This document shows positions 1-6,975 of a stretch of 26,428 bases of DNA, piece by piece. The stretch is taken from IMG/VR virus record IMGVR_UViG_3300030451_000678, positions 2,139 to 28,566 of that record, one strand, 5' to 3'. How positions within the stretch are numbered: position 1 is the first letter of the stretch; each line of letters starts with the position of its first letter. The position numbers and the translations under genes were made by a program. The DNA comes from a virus. The notes beneath the pieces were generated by a model. The model was given only the letters and a program-made list of their open reading frames with translations. It had not been told where the DNA came from and did no database searches.

Positions 1-249
1 AAAGAAGAAAAACTTATAATTTCAGAATTGACACTATACTATTCACAAAATATCAAGTACAAGAATACTTCAGAATTAAATGCGTATATTTATTCTGATA
101 AAAGAATTAAGGACTTCAATCATAGATATGCTGAAGTGCTTAAACTAAGGAACCGTAGCAAGATTAGATACGAGACCTTTAAAACGTTCAGAGAAGACTT
201 GAGAACAAAAGTTGTAAACGAACGAGAATTGGCGAAACACAACATTTAA
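1..249 (+). CDS. Partial small helical phage protein (5' end outside window)
   Basis: The reading frame is open from the first base of the window, so the gene starts upstream; the TTG at 28 is only an internal codon. The visible 82 residues are charged and predicted helical, with an Arg/Lys-rich stretch followed by RYETFKTFREDLRTK and a C-terminal VNERELAKHNI. Small proteins with a similar RYE...K...RTK...ER pattern occur in replication/recombination regions of phages, but I cannot assign a function. It ends 16 bases before the next gene, which has its own AAAGGAG site, so the two are probably co-transcribed. Coding status is fairly sure; role unknown. Confidence 0.7.
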   Translation, partial: KEEKLIISELTLYYSQNIKYKNTSELNAYIYSDKRIKDFNHRYAEVLKLRNRSKIRYETFKTFREDLRTKVVNERELAKHNI

Positions 250-265
250 CAGAAAGGAGTATGTT

Positions 266-481
266 ATGAGCCAGACACAAGATGAAAAAATCCTAGATCA
301 TTTAAAATCAGGAAAACCAATAACACCAATAGACGCATTAAACTTGTTCGGTTGTTTTAGGTTAAGTGCAAGAATATTTAATTTAAGACAAGATGGACAT
401 AATATCATAACAAAAAATATTACAAGTGAAGGCAAAACTTTTGCTGAATATCATTTACTTAGCGAAAATAAAAATGCGTGA
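266..481 (+). CDS. Small winged-helix/HTH protein (HTH_39-like)
   Basis: 71 residues. The pattern QDEKILDHLKSGKPITPIDAL, then LFGCFRLSARIFNLR, then GHNI is the standard layout of the small phage helix-turn-helix family (Pfam Helix-turn-helix domain 39): a first helix, the ITPIDALNLFG helix-turn, and the recognition helix RLSARIFNLRQ, then a short wing ending in TFAEYHL. Such proteins are assumed to bind DNA in phage early or replication regions; their targets are generally unknown. ATG 266 has a good AAAGGAG site. The 3' end overlaps the start of a 24-residue membrane peptide (474-548), suggesting translational coupling. Confident on fold, weak on role. Confidence 0.8.
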   Translation: MSQTQDEKILDHLKSGKPITPIDALNLFGCFRLSARIFNLRQDGHNIITKNITSEGKTFAEYHLLSENKNA

Positions 482-548
482 ATATAGAAGTTTTATTTTA
501 GGGGTAATTGTTTTTGCGATAGCGATACAGTTATTTGGTGGCTTATGA
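474..548 (+). CDS. 24-residue single-pass membrane peptide
   Basis: Reads MREYRSFILGVIVFAIAIQL then FGGL and stop. A basic N-terminus precedes one hydrophobic helix (about residues 7-21), so it should sit in the inner membrane with the N-terminus in the cytoplasm. ATG 474 lies inside the end of the HTH gene and the stop TGA (546-548) overlaps the ATG of the nuclease gene in an ATGA junction, so this ORF bridges two genes that would otherwise be separated by 63 bases. That double overlap and the textbook membrane-segment composition are the reasons for calling it. It could still be a chance ORF whose translation merely couples the neighbours. Confidence 0.5.
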   Translation: MREYRSFILGVIVFAIAIQLFGGL

Positions 549-1330
549 TAGAACATTTTAAAAAGTTTGATATTGAAGATAAAAAAAGTATTTTACCATT
601 ATCATTTAGTCAATTAACCGAGTTTGCTTTTCACAGAGAACGTTGGGCTTTAAGAAGAATTTTTGGATATGAGTTTGAAGGCAGTCCAGCTATGGTGCGT
701 GGTAACGCTGTTGAAACAGCTTTGTATATGTATTTACAAGGACACGATACTGAAACTGCAATAATCAATATGATGACAGAGTATGATGAGAATAGTAGAT
801 TGATGACTCAGAAAGTGCCAGAAGAAAGAGAAAACTTAGTGCCATTATTTAATGAAGGTGTAGAAAGATTAAAAGAATATGCCTTTAAATTAAATTTAAT
901 TGGTTATCAAGAAAAGGTTGAAATGGATATAGAAGGAATACCTTTAGTAGGGTATACAGATTTTCATTTTGAAGATAAGACTACAAAGGAAGATTTCTTT
1001 ATTGATTTAAAAACAACTTTGCGAAAACCAACTGGCATTTCATACAGTCACGCTATGCAACAATCTATATACCATCAAGGAACAAATGCCCAGCAGAAAC
1101 TATGGTATTTAGTTTGCAAAAAATCTGGAACTGAATTTTATGAGTTTAGTGTAGATGATTACCAGAAACCAATGAAGATATGCAATCATATTGTAAAGGT
1201 GATGGGTAATTTTTTAAAAAAAGTAGATACATTAGATGATGTAAAAGATTTATTAATACCTAATCCTGATGACTGGATATGGAAAGAAGAAGCAGTAAAA
1301 AAAGCTAGAACAGAGGTATGGGGGTATTAA
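545..1330 (+). CDS. PD-(D/E)XK nuclease, Cas4/RecB-like exonuclease
   Basis: 261 residues. Visible motifs of the RecB/Cas4 branch of the PD-(D/E)XK superfamily: N-terminal SFSQLTEFAFHRERWALR; RGNAVETAL around residue 52, where E57 takes the place often held by His; GYTDF (D139); FIDLKTT (D154, K156), the core metal and catalytic residues; and QQSIY (Q172-Y176), the QxxxY motif. It lacks the four Cys of iron-sulfur Cas4 proteins; the few Cys seen do not form that pattern. Such phage nucleases are thought to resect DNA ends during recombination or replication, which fits its place beside a DUF1376 protein. ATG 545 overlaps the preceding peptide gene. Confidence 0.85.
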   Translation: MIEHFKKFDIEDKKSILPLSFSQLTEFAFHRERWALRRIFGYEFEGSPAMVRGNAVETALYMYLQGHDTETAIINMMTEYDENSRLMTQKVPEERENLVPLFNEGVERLKEYAFKLNLIGYQEKVEMDIEGIPLVGYTDFHFEDKTTKEDFFIDLKTTLRKPTGISYSHAMQQSIYHQGTNAQQKLWYLVCKKSGTEFYEFSVDDYQKPMKICNHIVKVMGNFLKKVDTLDDVKDLLIPNPDDWIWKEEAVKKARTEVWGY

Positions 1331-1340
1331 TTACCCCTTT
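1321..1340 (+). terminator. Weak terminator-like hairpin at the end of the nuclease gene
   Basis: GGGGTA and TACCCC (1321-1326 and 1332-1337) form a 6-bp stem with a 5-base loop TTAAT, followed by TTT. The stop codon of the nuclease gene is inside the loop. The T run is short, so termination would be partial at best; it may instead stabilise the upstream mRNA. Similar G-run/C-run hairpins recur at 2233-2268 and 2659-2681. Confidence 0.4.
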
Positions 1341-1387
1341 ACCAAAAAAATCTTTTAGGATAATTATGAAAATACGAGGAGAAAGAA

Positions 1388-2224
1388 ATGTATATAAATG
1401 AAAATTCAAAACCAACGGAAAAGCTAAAAGCTTGGTATTTATTTACTGAGGATTTTATTGCGGGAACTACTCACTTAACTAATGAGATGATAGGCGTTTA
1501 TATTCGCTTGCTATGCTGGAATTGGAATAAAAGATGTAAAGGTATACCATTAGAGCCCCAGGCTCATCATAGGATAGCAAATTGTATTACAGATGCAGAA
1601 AAAAAATCTTGCGATCAAATTATTAAAGAGTTCTTTATAGAAGTAAATGGGCATTATCAAAATGAAAGACAGTTACAAGAATATCTATTTATTACAAAAA
1701 GAATTGAAGCATCAAAGATAAATGGAAGGCTTGGCGGTAGACCAAAAAAACCTAGCCTAAACCCCCCTACCCCTACCACTACCCCTACCAATATTCCTAA
1801 AACCAAGAAGAAGGATAATTTTCCTATATTCTGGAAAGATATAACAAATAAAATCAGTAAAGGAATAGCAGAAAAGAATTATAAAAATGTAGATAAAGAG
1901 TGGATAGAAAAACCAAAAGAATTGGCGGAAATGTATAATAAATATTATCACAGCGTAGAAGATAAAAAATTTGCCAAACAACCAGCTTACTGGTTGAGTG
2001 CGAAAAAATATGAAGATCAAGAAGCTGAAAAACAAAACGGAACAACTGAAGTTTATCCTTTAAGACTAAAGATATTTAAACAAGCTATAAAAGATAAAGA
2101 TAATAGTTCATTTGTAACGAGTTTCGCTAATCAACATTTTCCTGATGTACAAAGAGCAATCAAAGAAGGAGAAATTACAAAAGAAGAAGCAATAAAATAT
2201 CTAAATATGGGCAATAGGCTTTAA
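1388..2224 (+). CDS. DUF1376 (YdaU-like) phage replication protein
   Basis: 278 residues. Residues 14-100 (KAWYLFTEDFIAGTTHLTNE, then MIGVYIRLLCWNWNKRCKG, then a helical segment) match the DUF1376/YdaU family, found where lambda-type phages have their replication initiator. A GRLGGRPKK basic patch (113-121) follows, as is usual, then a Pro/Thr linker (about 122-142) and a helical, charged C-terminal half. Family members are thought to help start phage DNA replication, though biochemical evidence is thin. ATG 1388 has a GAGGAGAAAG site. The linker is encoded by an unusually C-rich repeat (1762-1789), discussed separately, in a gene otherwise rich in A and T. Confidence 0.8.
   Translation: MYINENSKPTEKLKAWYLFTEDFIAGTTHLTNEMIGVYIRLLCWNWNKRCKGIPLEPQAHHRIANCITDAEKKSCDQIIKEFFIEVNGHYQNERQLQEYLFITKRIEASKINGRLGGRPKKPSLNPPTPTTTPTNIPKTKKKDNFPIFWKDITNKISKGIAEKNYKNVDKEWIEKPKELAEMYNKYYHSVEDKKFAKQPAYWLSAKKYEDQEAEKQNGTTEVYPLRLKIFKQAIKDKDNSSFVTSFANQHFPDVQRAIKEGEITKEEAIKYLNMGNRL
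1762..1789 (+). repeat. C-rich iteron-like repeat inside the DUF1376 gene
   Basis: Three copies of CCCCTACC start at 1764, 1770 and 1782 (offsets 6 and 12) within a C-rich tract. The opposite strand therefore carries several GGGG runs separated by TA or TAGTGGTA, able in principle to form a G-quadruplex. It encodes a Pro-Thr linker, but uses ACC repeatedly for Thr in a genome that favours ACA and ACT, hinting that the DNA sequence itself is kept. By analogy with lambda, whose origin iterons lie within gene O, this could be a replication origin element; that is inference. Confidence 0.45.
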
Positions 2225-2232
2225 TTCTTATC

Positions 2233-2268
2233 AGGGGTTATATTGTATCTTGAATATAGTTTACCCCT
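2233..2268 (+). other. Imperfect hairpin between DUF1376 gene and the next operon
   Basis: AGGGGT (2233-2238) pairs with ACCCCT (2263-2268), and inside it TATATT (2239-2244) pairs with AATATA (2253-2258), leaving a bulge of four bases on the 3' side. It starts 9 bases after the stop of the DUF1376 gene. No T run follows, so it is not a classic terminator; it overlaps the candidate promoter at 2250-2278. Confidence 0.4.
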
Positions 2269-2278
2269 ACTGTATGAT
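2250..2278 (+). promoter_or_regulatory. Candidate sigma70-type promoter upstream of the modification/packaging genes
   Basis: TTGAAT (2250-2255) and TATGAT (2273-2278) are separated by exactly 17 bases; matches to TTGACA and TATAAT are 4/6 and 5/6. It lies in the 85-base gap before the gene at 2310, one of the few gaps long enough for a promoter in this half, and could drive the run from 2310 through the terminase and head genes. Predicted by eye only, in AT-rich DNA where such matches arise by chance. Confidence 0.45.
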
Positions 2279-2309
2279 CATTTAAACTCTTTTAAATACG
2301 GAGATTTAT

Positions 2310-2528
2310 ATGGCAGATAGGTTTAAAGATGATCAAGTAAAGCAAGATTATACTTTTTACAGTATGAGTAAGAAGACTGATAAAAAAGTAAATATGGTAA
2401 AGTTTATGTATTGTATTAAATGTGGAAGTAATCCTATTATTGCTGTAGATAATGCTAAAGAATATATATGTAATAAATGTATAGAAAAAACTTTATCTGA
2501 AAAATGGAATATCAAAAACAGAAAATAG
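2310..2528 (+). CDS. Small zinc-ribbon protein
   Basis: 72 residues. Two CxxC pairs (Cys35/Cys38 in YCIKCGS and Cys54/Cys57 in ICNKCIEK), 15 residues apart, form a likely zinc ribbon in the second half; the first half is charged and lacks a known motif. Zinc ribbons of this size bind nucleic acid or protein; the target here is unknown. TACGGAGATTT precedes ATG 2310. The gene overlaps the next short ORF (2504-2635) by 25 bases. It is the first gene after the candidate promoter at 2250-2278, so it probably opens the operon that continues to ParB-like and terminase genes. Confidence 0.65.
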   Translation: MADRFKDDQVKQDYTFYSMSKKTDKKVNMVKFMYCIKCGSNPIIAVDNAKEYICNKCIEKTLSEKWNIKNRK

Positions 2529-2635
2529 AATTATTTAAAAAGCTCATATCTGAAATTGATATTAGTAAATATGATCAGAAAGAATATCAGAAAATAGTAA
2601 ATCTAATTTATCAAGATATATTCAGGGTTGAATAA
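2504..2635 (+). CDS. Small hypothetical protein, 43 residues
   Basis: Reads MEYQKQKIELFKKLISEIDI then SKYDQKEYQKIVNLIYQDIF then RVE. It is charged, helical and free of Cys, and its ATG lies within the last 25 bases of the zinc-ribbon gene. There is no clear Shine-Dalgarno site of its own (AAAAATGG context), so it would depend on coupling to the upstream gene. Amphipathic heptad-like spacing of I/L/F residues suggests a helical hairpin. No family recognised; coding status plausible from composition and placement only. Confidence 0.5.
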   Translation: MEYQKQKIELFKKLISEIDISKYDQKEYQKIVNLIYQDIFRVE

Positions 2636-2658
2636 ACATATTTTTATTGTTAAAGTAA

Positions 2659-2681
2659 AATTACCAAACTAAAGGGTAATT
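2659..2681 (+). other. Hairpin overlapping the ribosome-binding region of the ParB-like gene
   Basis: AATTACC (2659-2665) pairs with GGTAATT (2675-2681) over a 9-base loop. The 3' arm and loop contain AAAGGG (2671-2676), the best Shine-Dalgarno candidate for the ATG at 2686, so folding would partly hide it. This could tune translation of the ParB-like protein. Short stem; suggestive only. Confidence 0.35.
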
Positions 2682-2685
2682 AGGT

Positions 2686-3291
2686 ATGCAAGTAAAAGAA
2701 GTAGATATAAATAAAATAATTCCTTATCATAATAATCCAAGAAAAAACCAAGCAGTAAATAAAGTAGCAAGTTCTATAAGTGAGTATGGATTTCAACAAC
2801 CTATAGTAGTAGATAAAAATATGGTTGTTATAGTAGGGCATACAAGATTATTAGCATCAAAAAAATTAGGTTTGAAAAAAGTTCCAATTGCAATCGCAAA
2901 TTTATCAAAAAGTCAAGCAAAAGCTTATAGAATTGCTGATAATAGAACAAATGAGGACAGTACTTGGGATATAGATTTATTAAAAGGCGAATTATCAGAT
3001 TTAAATGGTTTATTAGACAATACTGGTTTTGAGGACAGTGAGTTAGATAAAATGCTTGATAAAAATTCTCAAGAAGAAGACCCAGAAATAATATTTACAG
3101 AAGAAGTTGGCGAACAGCATAACTATGTAATTTTGTATTTTGAAAATGATTTAGATTGGATTTCAGCACAAACACATTTCAATTTAAAAACAGTACATTC
3201 AAAAAGAAGTACTGGAAAGCCCTGGGCAAAGGGAATAGGTAGAGTAGTGAATGGAGGAAAGTATTTAACAAATCTAAATAAGATAACATAA
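2686..3291 (+). CDS. ParB/Srx-like nuclease-domain protein
   Basis: 201 residues. Residues 1-100 are a ParB N-terminal-type domain: VDINKIIPYHNNPRKN, SISEYGFQQPIVVD, the box II motif IVGHTRLLASKKLG (GHTR 51-54), then SKSQAKAYRIADNRTNE. This version is the one often fused to phage DNA methyltransferases, but no methyltransferase is attached. Instead there is a short C-terminal module (about 135-201; EEVGEQHNYVILYFENDLDW, later KGIGRVVNGGKYL). ParB-fold domains of this kind bind DNA and some bind or cleave nucleotides. Its stop overlaps the ATG of the glycosyltransferase gene (TAATG at 3289-3293), which suggests joint function, perhaps in DNA modification. Confidence 0.8.
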   Translation: MQVKEVDINKIIPYHNNPRKNQAVNKVASSISEYGFQQPIVVDKNMVVIVGHTRLLASKKLGLKKVPIAIANLSKSQAKAYRIADNRTNEDSTWDIDLLKGELSDLNGLLDNTGFEDSELDKMLDKNSQEEDPEIIFTEEVGEQHNYVILYFENDLDWISAQTHFNLKTVHSKRSTGKPWAKGIGRVVNGGKYLTNLNKIT

Positions 3292-4022
3292 TGAGTAATA
3301 TAAAATTTTATTCACCATCTTATAAAAGAGCAGATACATCAATAACTCAAGATTATTTACCTTATTGCAAATATGTTGTAGCTGAATTTGAAGCAGAGGA
3401 TTATAAAAAAAATAAAAAAGATATTTGGGTAGTTCCTAATAATGCACAAGGGTCAGTCAGTAAAATAAGAAATTATATTTTAGATAATAGTAAATCAAAG
3501 AAAATAGTTATGCTTGATGATGATATGAGTTGCATAGGAAGATGGCAAAATCAAAAAGTAAAAAAATTAAATTCTGATGAGGTTCTGGAGTTTTGTGAAA
3601 ATGCTTTTAATATTTGTGATGAGTTAGGAATAAAGTATTGGGGAATGAACTTGAACTGCGATAAGGGAGCATATAGAGAATATACCCCTTTTAGTTTTAC
3701 CAGTACAATATTAGGACCTTTTCAAGCGTTTAATAATTTAGATTTAAGATATTCGGAAGATTTACCATTAAAAGAGGATTATGATTTATCTTTACAAGTT
3801 CTTAATAAGTATAGAAGGACATTACGATTTAATGCTTATCATTATTATGTAAAACAACAAACAAATACAGGCGGTTGTGCAAACTACAGAACTTTGGATT
3901 ATGAAAAAAAACAATTCAAATTATTTCAAAAAAAATGGGGAAAGAAAATTGTTCAAGAAGACAAAAGAAGTGTTGGATATGATATTAACCCTATAGTTAT
4001 AGTGCCTATAAAGGGGGTATAA
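3291..4022 (+). CDS. TET-associated-type glycosyltransferase (TAGT-like, GT-A fold)
   Basis: 243 residues. FYSPSYKRADT at the N-terminus, NNAQGSVSKIRNYI (about 50-63), the DxD-type metal site VMLDDDMS (D76-D78), a GMN strand near 119, GPFQAFNNLDLRYSEDLPL and KEDYDLSLQVL (161-170) with the acidic pair expected near the active site, and a HYYVKQQTNTGG segment. These match the GT-A-fold phage glycosyltransferases known as TET-associated glycosyltransferases, which are thought to add sugars to hydroxymethylated bases in phage DNA. No TET/JBP oxidase or hydroxymethyltransferase gene is seen in this window, so the acceptor is uncertain. It overlaps both neighbours by one base (TAATG). Confidence 0.75.
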   Translation: MSNIKFYSPSYKRADTSITQDYLPYCKYVVAEFEAEDYKKNKKDIWVVPNNAQGSVSKIRNYILDNSKSKKIVMLDDDMSCIGRWQNQKVKKLNSDEVLEFCENAFNICDELGIKYWGMNLNCDKGAYREYTPFSFTSTILGPFQAFNNLDLRYSEDLPLKEDYDLSLQVLNKYRRTLRFNAYHYYVKQQTNTGGCANYRTLDYEKKQFKLFQKKWGKKIVQEDKRSVGYDINPIVIVPIKGV

Positions 4023-4327
4023 TGGCAAGACCTAAAAAATATAATATAGATACAAAACAAGTAGAAAAACTTGCATCTTTAGGGTGTACAAATACTGAAA
4101 TGGGTGATTTCTTCGGTTGTAGTCCTGATCTATTAGAAAAGAGTTATTCGGAATTTCTGATAAAAGGGAGGGCAACCCAACGTATTCGATTGCGACAGTT
4201 ACAATGGAAGTCTGCAGAACGTGGAAATGTAACAATGCAAATCTTTTTAGGAAAGAATATGCTTGGACAACAAGATAGGTTAGAGGAGAACCAAATAGAG
4301 GAACCTTTGGTTTGGACAAATGATTAA
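4022..4327 (+). CDS. terS: Terminase small subunit-like protein
   Basis: 101 residues immediately before the large terminase gene, overlapping it by one base (TAATG). ARPKKYNIDTKQVEKLASLG, CTNTEMGDFFGCSPDLLEKS is a helix-turn-helix (about 13-45), and the C-terminal half (RATQRIRLRQLQWKSAERGN, VTMQIFLGKNMLGQQDRLEE) is the pattern seen in many phage small-terminase-type proteins, where it helps oligomerise and contact the large subunit. Role: recognises viral DNA to start packaging. No strong Shine-Dalgarno site; the upstream AAGGGGGTATA may suffice along with coupling to the glycosyltransferase gene. Confidence 0.8.
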   Translation: MARPKKYNIDTKQVEKLASLGCTNTEMGDFFGCSPDLLEKSYSEFLIKGRATQRIRLRQLQWKSAERGNVTMQIFLGKNMLGQQDRLEENQIEEPLVWTND

Positions 4328-5544
4328 TGCCACTAACTAAACCCCAGAAAAAAGTTATAAGTTCAAAAGCTAGATTTAGAGTTTTAATAACTGGCAGAAG
4401 ATTTGGAAAAACTTATTTAGCAATAAATGAGATCGCTAAATTTTCAAGCCAACCAAATAAAAGAGTTTGGTATGTAGCTCCAAGTTATAGACAAGCAAAG
4501 GCGATATGTTGGACAGTCTTAAAAGAAAAGTTAATTGCTCATAAATGGGTCAAGTCAATAAATCATAGTGATTTAACAATAACATTAAGAAATAATACTC
4601 AAATAACTTTAAGAGGAAGTGATAATGAAAATTCCTTACGAGGTGTTGGGTTGGATTTTTTAGTACTTGATGAATTTTCAGATATATATAAACAAGCTTG
4701 GTTTGAAGTATTACGACCAACTTTATCAGATACAAAAGGACACGCTTTTTTTTGCGGTAGTCCAAGAGGTTTCGGTAATTGGTCTTACGAACTGTTCAAA
4801 ATGGGAGAAACAAATAAAGATTGGGAAAGTTTCAAATATACGACATTAGAAGGACAGCAAGTAAGTGAAGAAGAAATTGAACAAGCAAAACAAGATCTTG
4901 ATTTGAGAACATTTCAGCAAGAGTATGAAGCAACTTTTGTAAATTATTCAGGAATGATATACTATAATTTTAGTAGGGATAAAAACATAATAGAAAAATT
5001 TAAAAATAATAGTTTGTTTTTACATATAGGATTAGACTTCAACGTTGACCCAATGTGTGCTGTCGTAACAGTAATTGAAAACAATATTGTAATTGTAGTA
5101 GATGAAATACAAATTTATTCTTCTAATACAAATGAAATGTGTGAAGAAATTAGAAATAGATATAAACATCAAAATATAATTATTTATCCAGACCCAAGTG
5201 CAAGACAAAGAAAAACATCAGCTGGCGGACTTACAGATTTGGCGATATTAAAAAACTTTGGTTTTGATGTAAGATGCAAGAATACTGCACCTTTGGTAAG
5301 AGATAGGATAAATGCAGTAAATGCTAAATTGAAAAATGTTGCTGGAAAAAGTACTTTATTTTTTTTAAATGGTTGCAAAAATGTAATAAAAAGTATAGAA
5401 AGACAGATATACAAAGAAGGAACTCATATACCAGATAAGGATAGTGGGTACGATCATTTTAATGATGCTTTGGGTTACTTAATAGAATATAACTATCCTA
5501 TAAGAAGAAACTTTGTACCAACCGAACCAAAGAGGTGGAGCTAA
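4327..5544 (+). CDS. terL: Terminase large subunit (packaging ATPase-nuclease)
   Basis: 405 residues, normal length. ATPase domain: Walker A LITGRRFGKT (20-29), a VWYVAPSYRQAK strand, Walker B FLVLDE (111-116) with the catalytic Glu, and the coupling motif CGSPRG (143-148). RNase H-like nuclease domain: GLDFNVDP with D237, YPDPSA with D289, and HFNDALGY with D380, the acidic metal cluster. It pumps DNA into the prohead through the portal and cuts the concatemer. It begins in a TAATG overlap with the small subunit and is followed with no gap by the portal gene (TAAATG). One of the surest calls in the window. Confidence 0.96.
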   Translation: MPLTKPQKKVISSKARFRVLITGRRFGKTYLAINEIAKFSSQPNKRVWYVAPSYRQAKAICWTVLKEKLIAHKWVKSINHSDLTITLRNNTQITLRGSDNENSLRGVGLDFLVLDEFSDIYKQAWFEVLRPTLSDTKGHAFFCGSPRGFGNWSYELFKMGETNKDWESFKYTTLEGQQVSEEEIEQAKQDLDLRTFQQEYEATFVNYSGMIYYNFSRDKNIIEKFKNNSLFLHIGLDFNVDPMCAVVTVIENNIVIVVDEIQIYSSNTNEMCEEIRNRYKHQNIIIYPDPSARQRKTSAGGLTDLAILKNFGFDVRCKNTAPLVRDRINAVNAKLKNVAGKSTLFFLNGCKNVIKSIERQIYKEGTHIPDKDSGYDHFNDALGYLIEYNYPIRRNFVPTEPKRWS

Positions 5545-6975
5545 ATGGATAGAGAACAATTACAAGAAAAACATCATTTATGGAAAGCTAATATTGAGAA
5601 TTGGGAATTTTACATAAGGAGTTATTTAGGCGGTAATGATTATAAGAATGGATATTATCTGCATAGATATATTTTGGAGTCACCAGAAGAATATGATGCA
5701 AGAATAAGACATACTCCTTTAGATAATCACTGCAAAAATGTTGTTCAAATCTATACAAGTTTTTTATGGAGAGTTCCACCAACCAGAGATTATGGAAGCC
5801 TAGATGGAGATGAGCAACTACGATCATTTATCAAAGATGCTGATTTAGATGGAAGAAATTTTAACACCGTTATGAGAGAGGTGCAAATGAATGCATCTAT
5901 TTATGGGAACTGTTGGGTAATTGTAGATAAACCACAATCAAATGCAAAAACAAGAGCAGAAGAACTTGCTCAAGACATAAGACCTTATGTTTCTATATAT
6001 ACCCCTGAAAATATTGTAAATTGGAATTATAAAAGAGCTAGTTCAGGAAGATTTTATTTAGATTATTTAGTAGTAGTAGAAGATATTAATTCAGAAAGAG
6101 CAATATTAAAAGTATTTACAGAAGAAACTATAAGCACTTATGAGGTTGAGGAATATGATAAAGAGTATTCAGAAGGCGACTCCAAGCTGTTAGAAGAAAT
6201 ATCAAATCCTATTGGTGTTATTCCAGCAGTAAATGTTTATAATTTAAGAGGAAATAAAAGACCTATAGGTATAAGTGATTTATCAGATGTGGCATATTTA
6301 CAACAATCTATTTATAATGATTATTCAGAAAAAGAACAACTAATAAGATTAGCAAACCACCCCAGCTTAGTAAAAACCCCCAATGTAGAAGCATCAGCTG
6401 GGGCTGGTTCTATTATAGAAATACCTGAAGATATGGACAGTTCATTAAAACCTTATATAATTCAACCTTCAGGACAGAACCTTGATGGTATTATGAAGTG
6501 CATACAAAATAAAGTAGATGCTATTGATAGAATTACTCATATGGGTTCAGTAAGAGCAACAAGCGGTCAGATAGCTAGTGGAATAGCATTACAAACAGAG
6601 TTCCAATTATTAAATGCAAGATTGTCAGAAAAGGCAGATTATTTAGAAAATGCAGAGGAACATATTTGGAGTTTATTTGCAAAATGGTTAGAAAAAGAGT
6701 TTGATGGCAACATTAATTATCCAGACACTTTTGATGTCAGAGATTGGGCGAATGATATGCAATACTTACAGATGGCAAAAGCAAGTGGAGTAAAATCAGA
6801 AACATTCAATAAAGAAATAGACAAACAAATTGCAGATACAGTTATAGATGATAATGACAAGATAAAAACAATAAATGAAGAGATTGATAATGCAAGAACA
6901 GTAAGAGGTCAATTTCAAACAACAAATGTAGAAGGAGTAACAGTTGGCGAAACGGAAACAGAGACGAGTTCCTAA
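5545..6975 (+). CDS. Portal protein (DUF4055-like)
   Basis: 476 residues. TPLDNHCKNVVQIYTSFLWR, a wing-like segment NASIYGNCWVIVDKP, TPENIVNWNYKR, then PAVNVYNLRGNKRPIGISDL and the stem-type helix IASGIALQTEFQLLNARLSE all fit portal proteins of the DUF4055/SPP1-like kind. The portal forms the 12-subunit ring at the special vertex, through which terminase packages DNA and to which the connector binds. It directly follows the large terminase and ends in an acidic, Thr-rich tail (VGETETETSS) that overlaps the next small gene by 32 bases. The gene has GAGGTGGAG just before ATG. Confidence 0.9.
   Translation: MDREQLQEKHHLWKANIENWEFYIRSYLGGNDYKNGYYLHRYILESPEEYDARIRHTPLDNHCKNVVQIYTSFLWRVPPTRDYGSLDGDEQLRSFIKDADLDGRNFNTVMREVQMNASIYGNCWVIVDKPQSNAKTRAEELAQDIRPYVSIYTPENIVNWNYKRASSGRFYLDYLVVVEDINSERAILKVFTEETISTYEVEEYDKEYSEGDSKLLEEISNPIGVIPAVNVYNLRGNKRPIGISDLSDVAYLQQSIYNDYSEKEQLIRLANHPSLVKTPNVEASAGAGSIIEIPEDMDSSLKPYIIQPSGQNLDGIMKCIQNKVDAIDRITHMGSVRATSGQIASGIALQTEFQLLNARLSEKADYLENAEEHIWSLFAKWLEKEFDGNINYPDTFDVRDWANDMQYLQMAKASGVKSETFNKEIDKQIADTVIDDNDKIKTINEEIDNARTVRGQFQTTNVEGVTVGETETETSS

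Noticed and set aside
1366-1401. 11-codon ORF before the DUF1376 gene that could be a leader peptide
   Set aside because: Too short, no ribosome-binding site of its own, and nothing suggests attenuation there.
1757-2035. Reverse-strand ORF (92 codons) opposite the DUF1376 gene
   Set aside because: Low-complexity Phe/Ile/Arg-rich product typical of the antisense of a Lys-rich AT-rich gene; no ribosome-binding site, fully inside a confident gene.
4667-4849. 60-codon ORF in another frame inside the large terminase gene
   Set aside because: Fully nested in terL, no own ribosome-binding site, no recognised motif.
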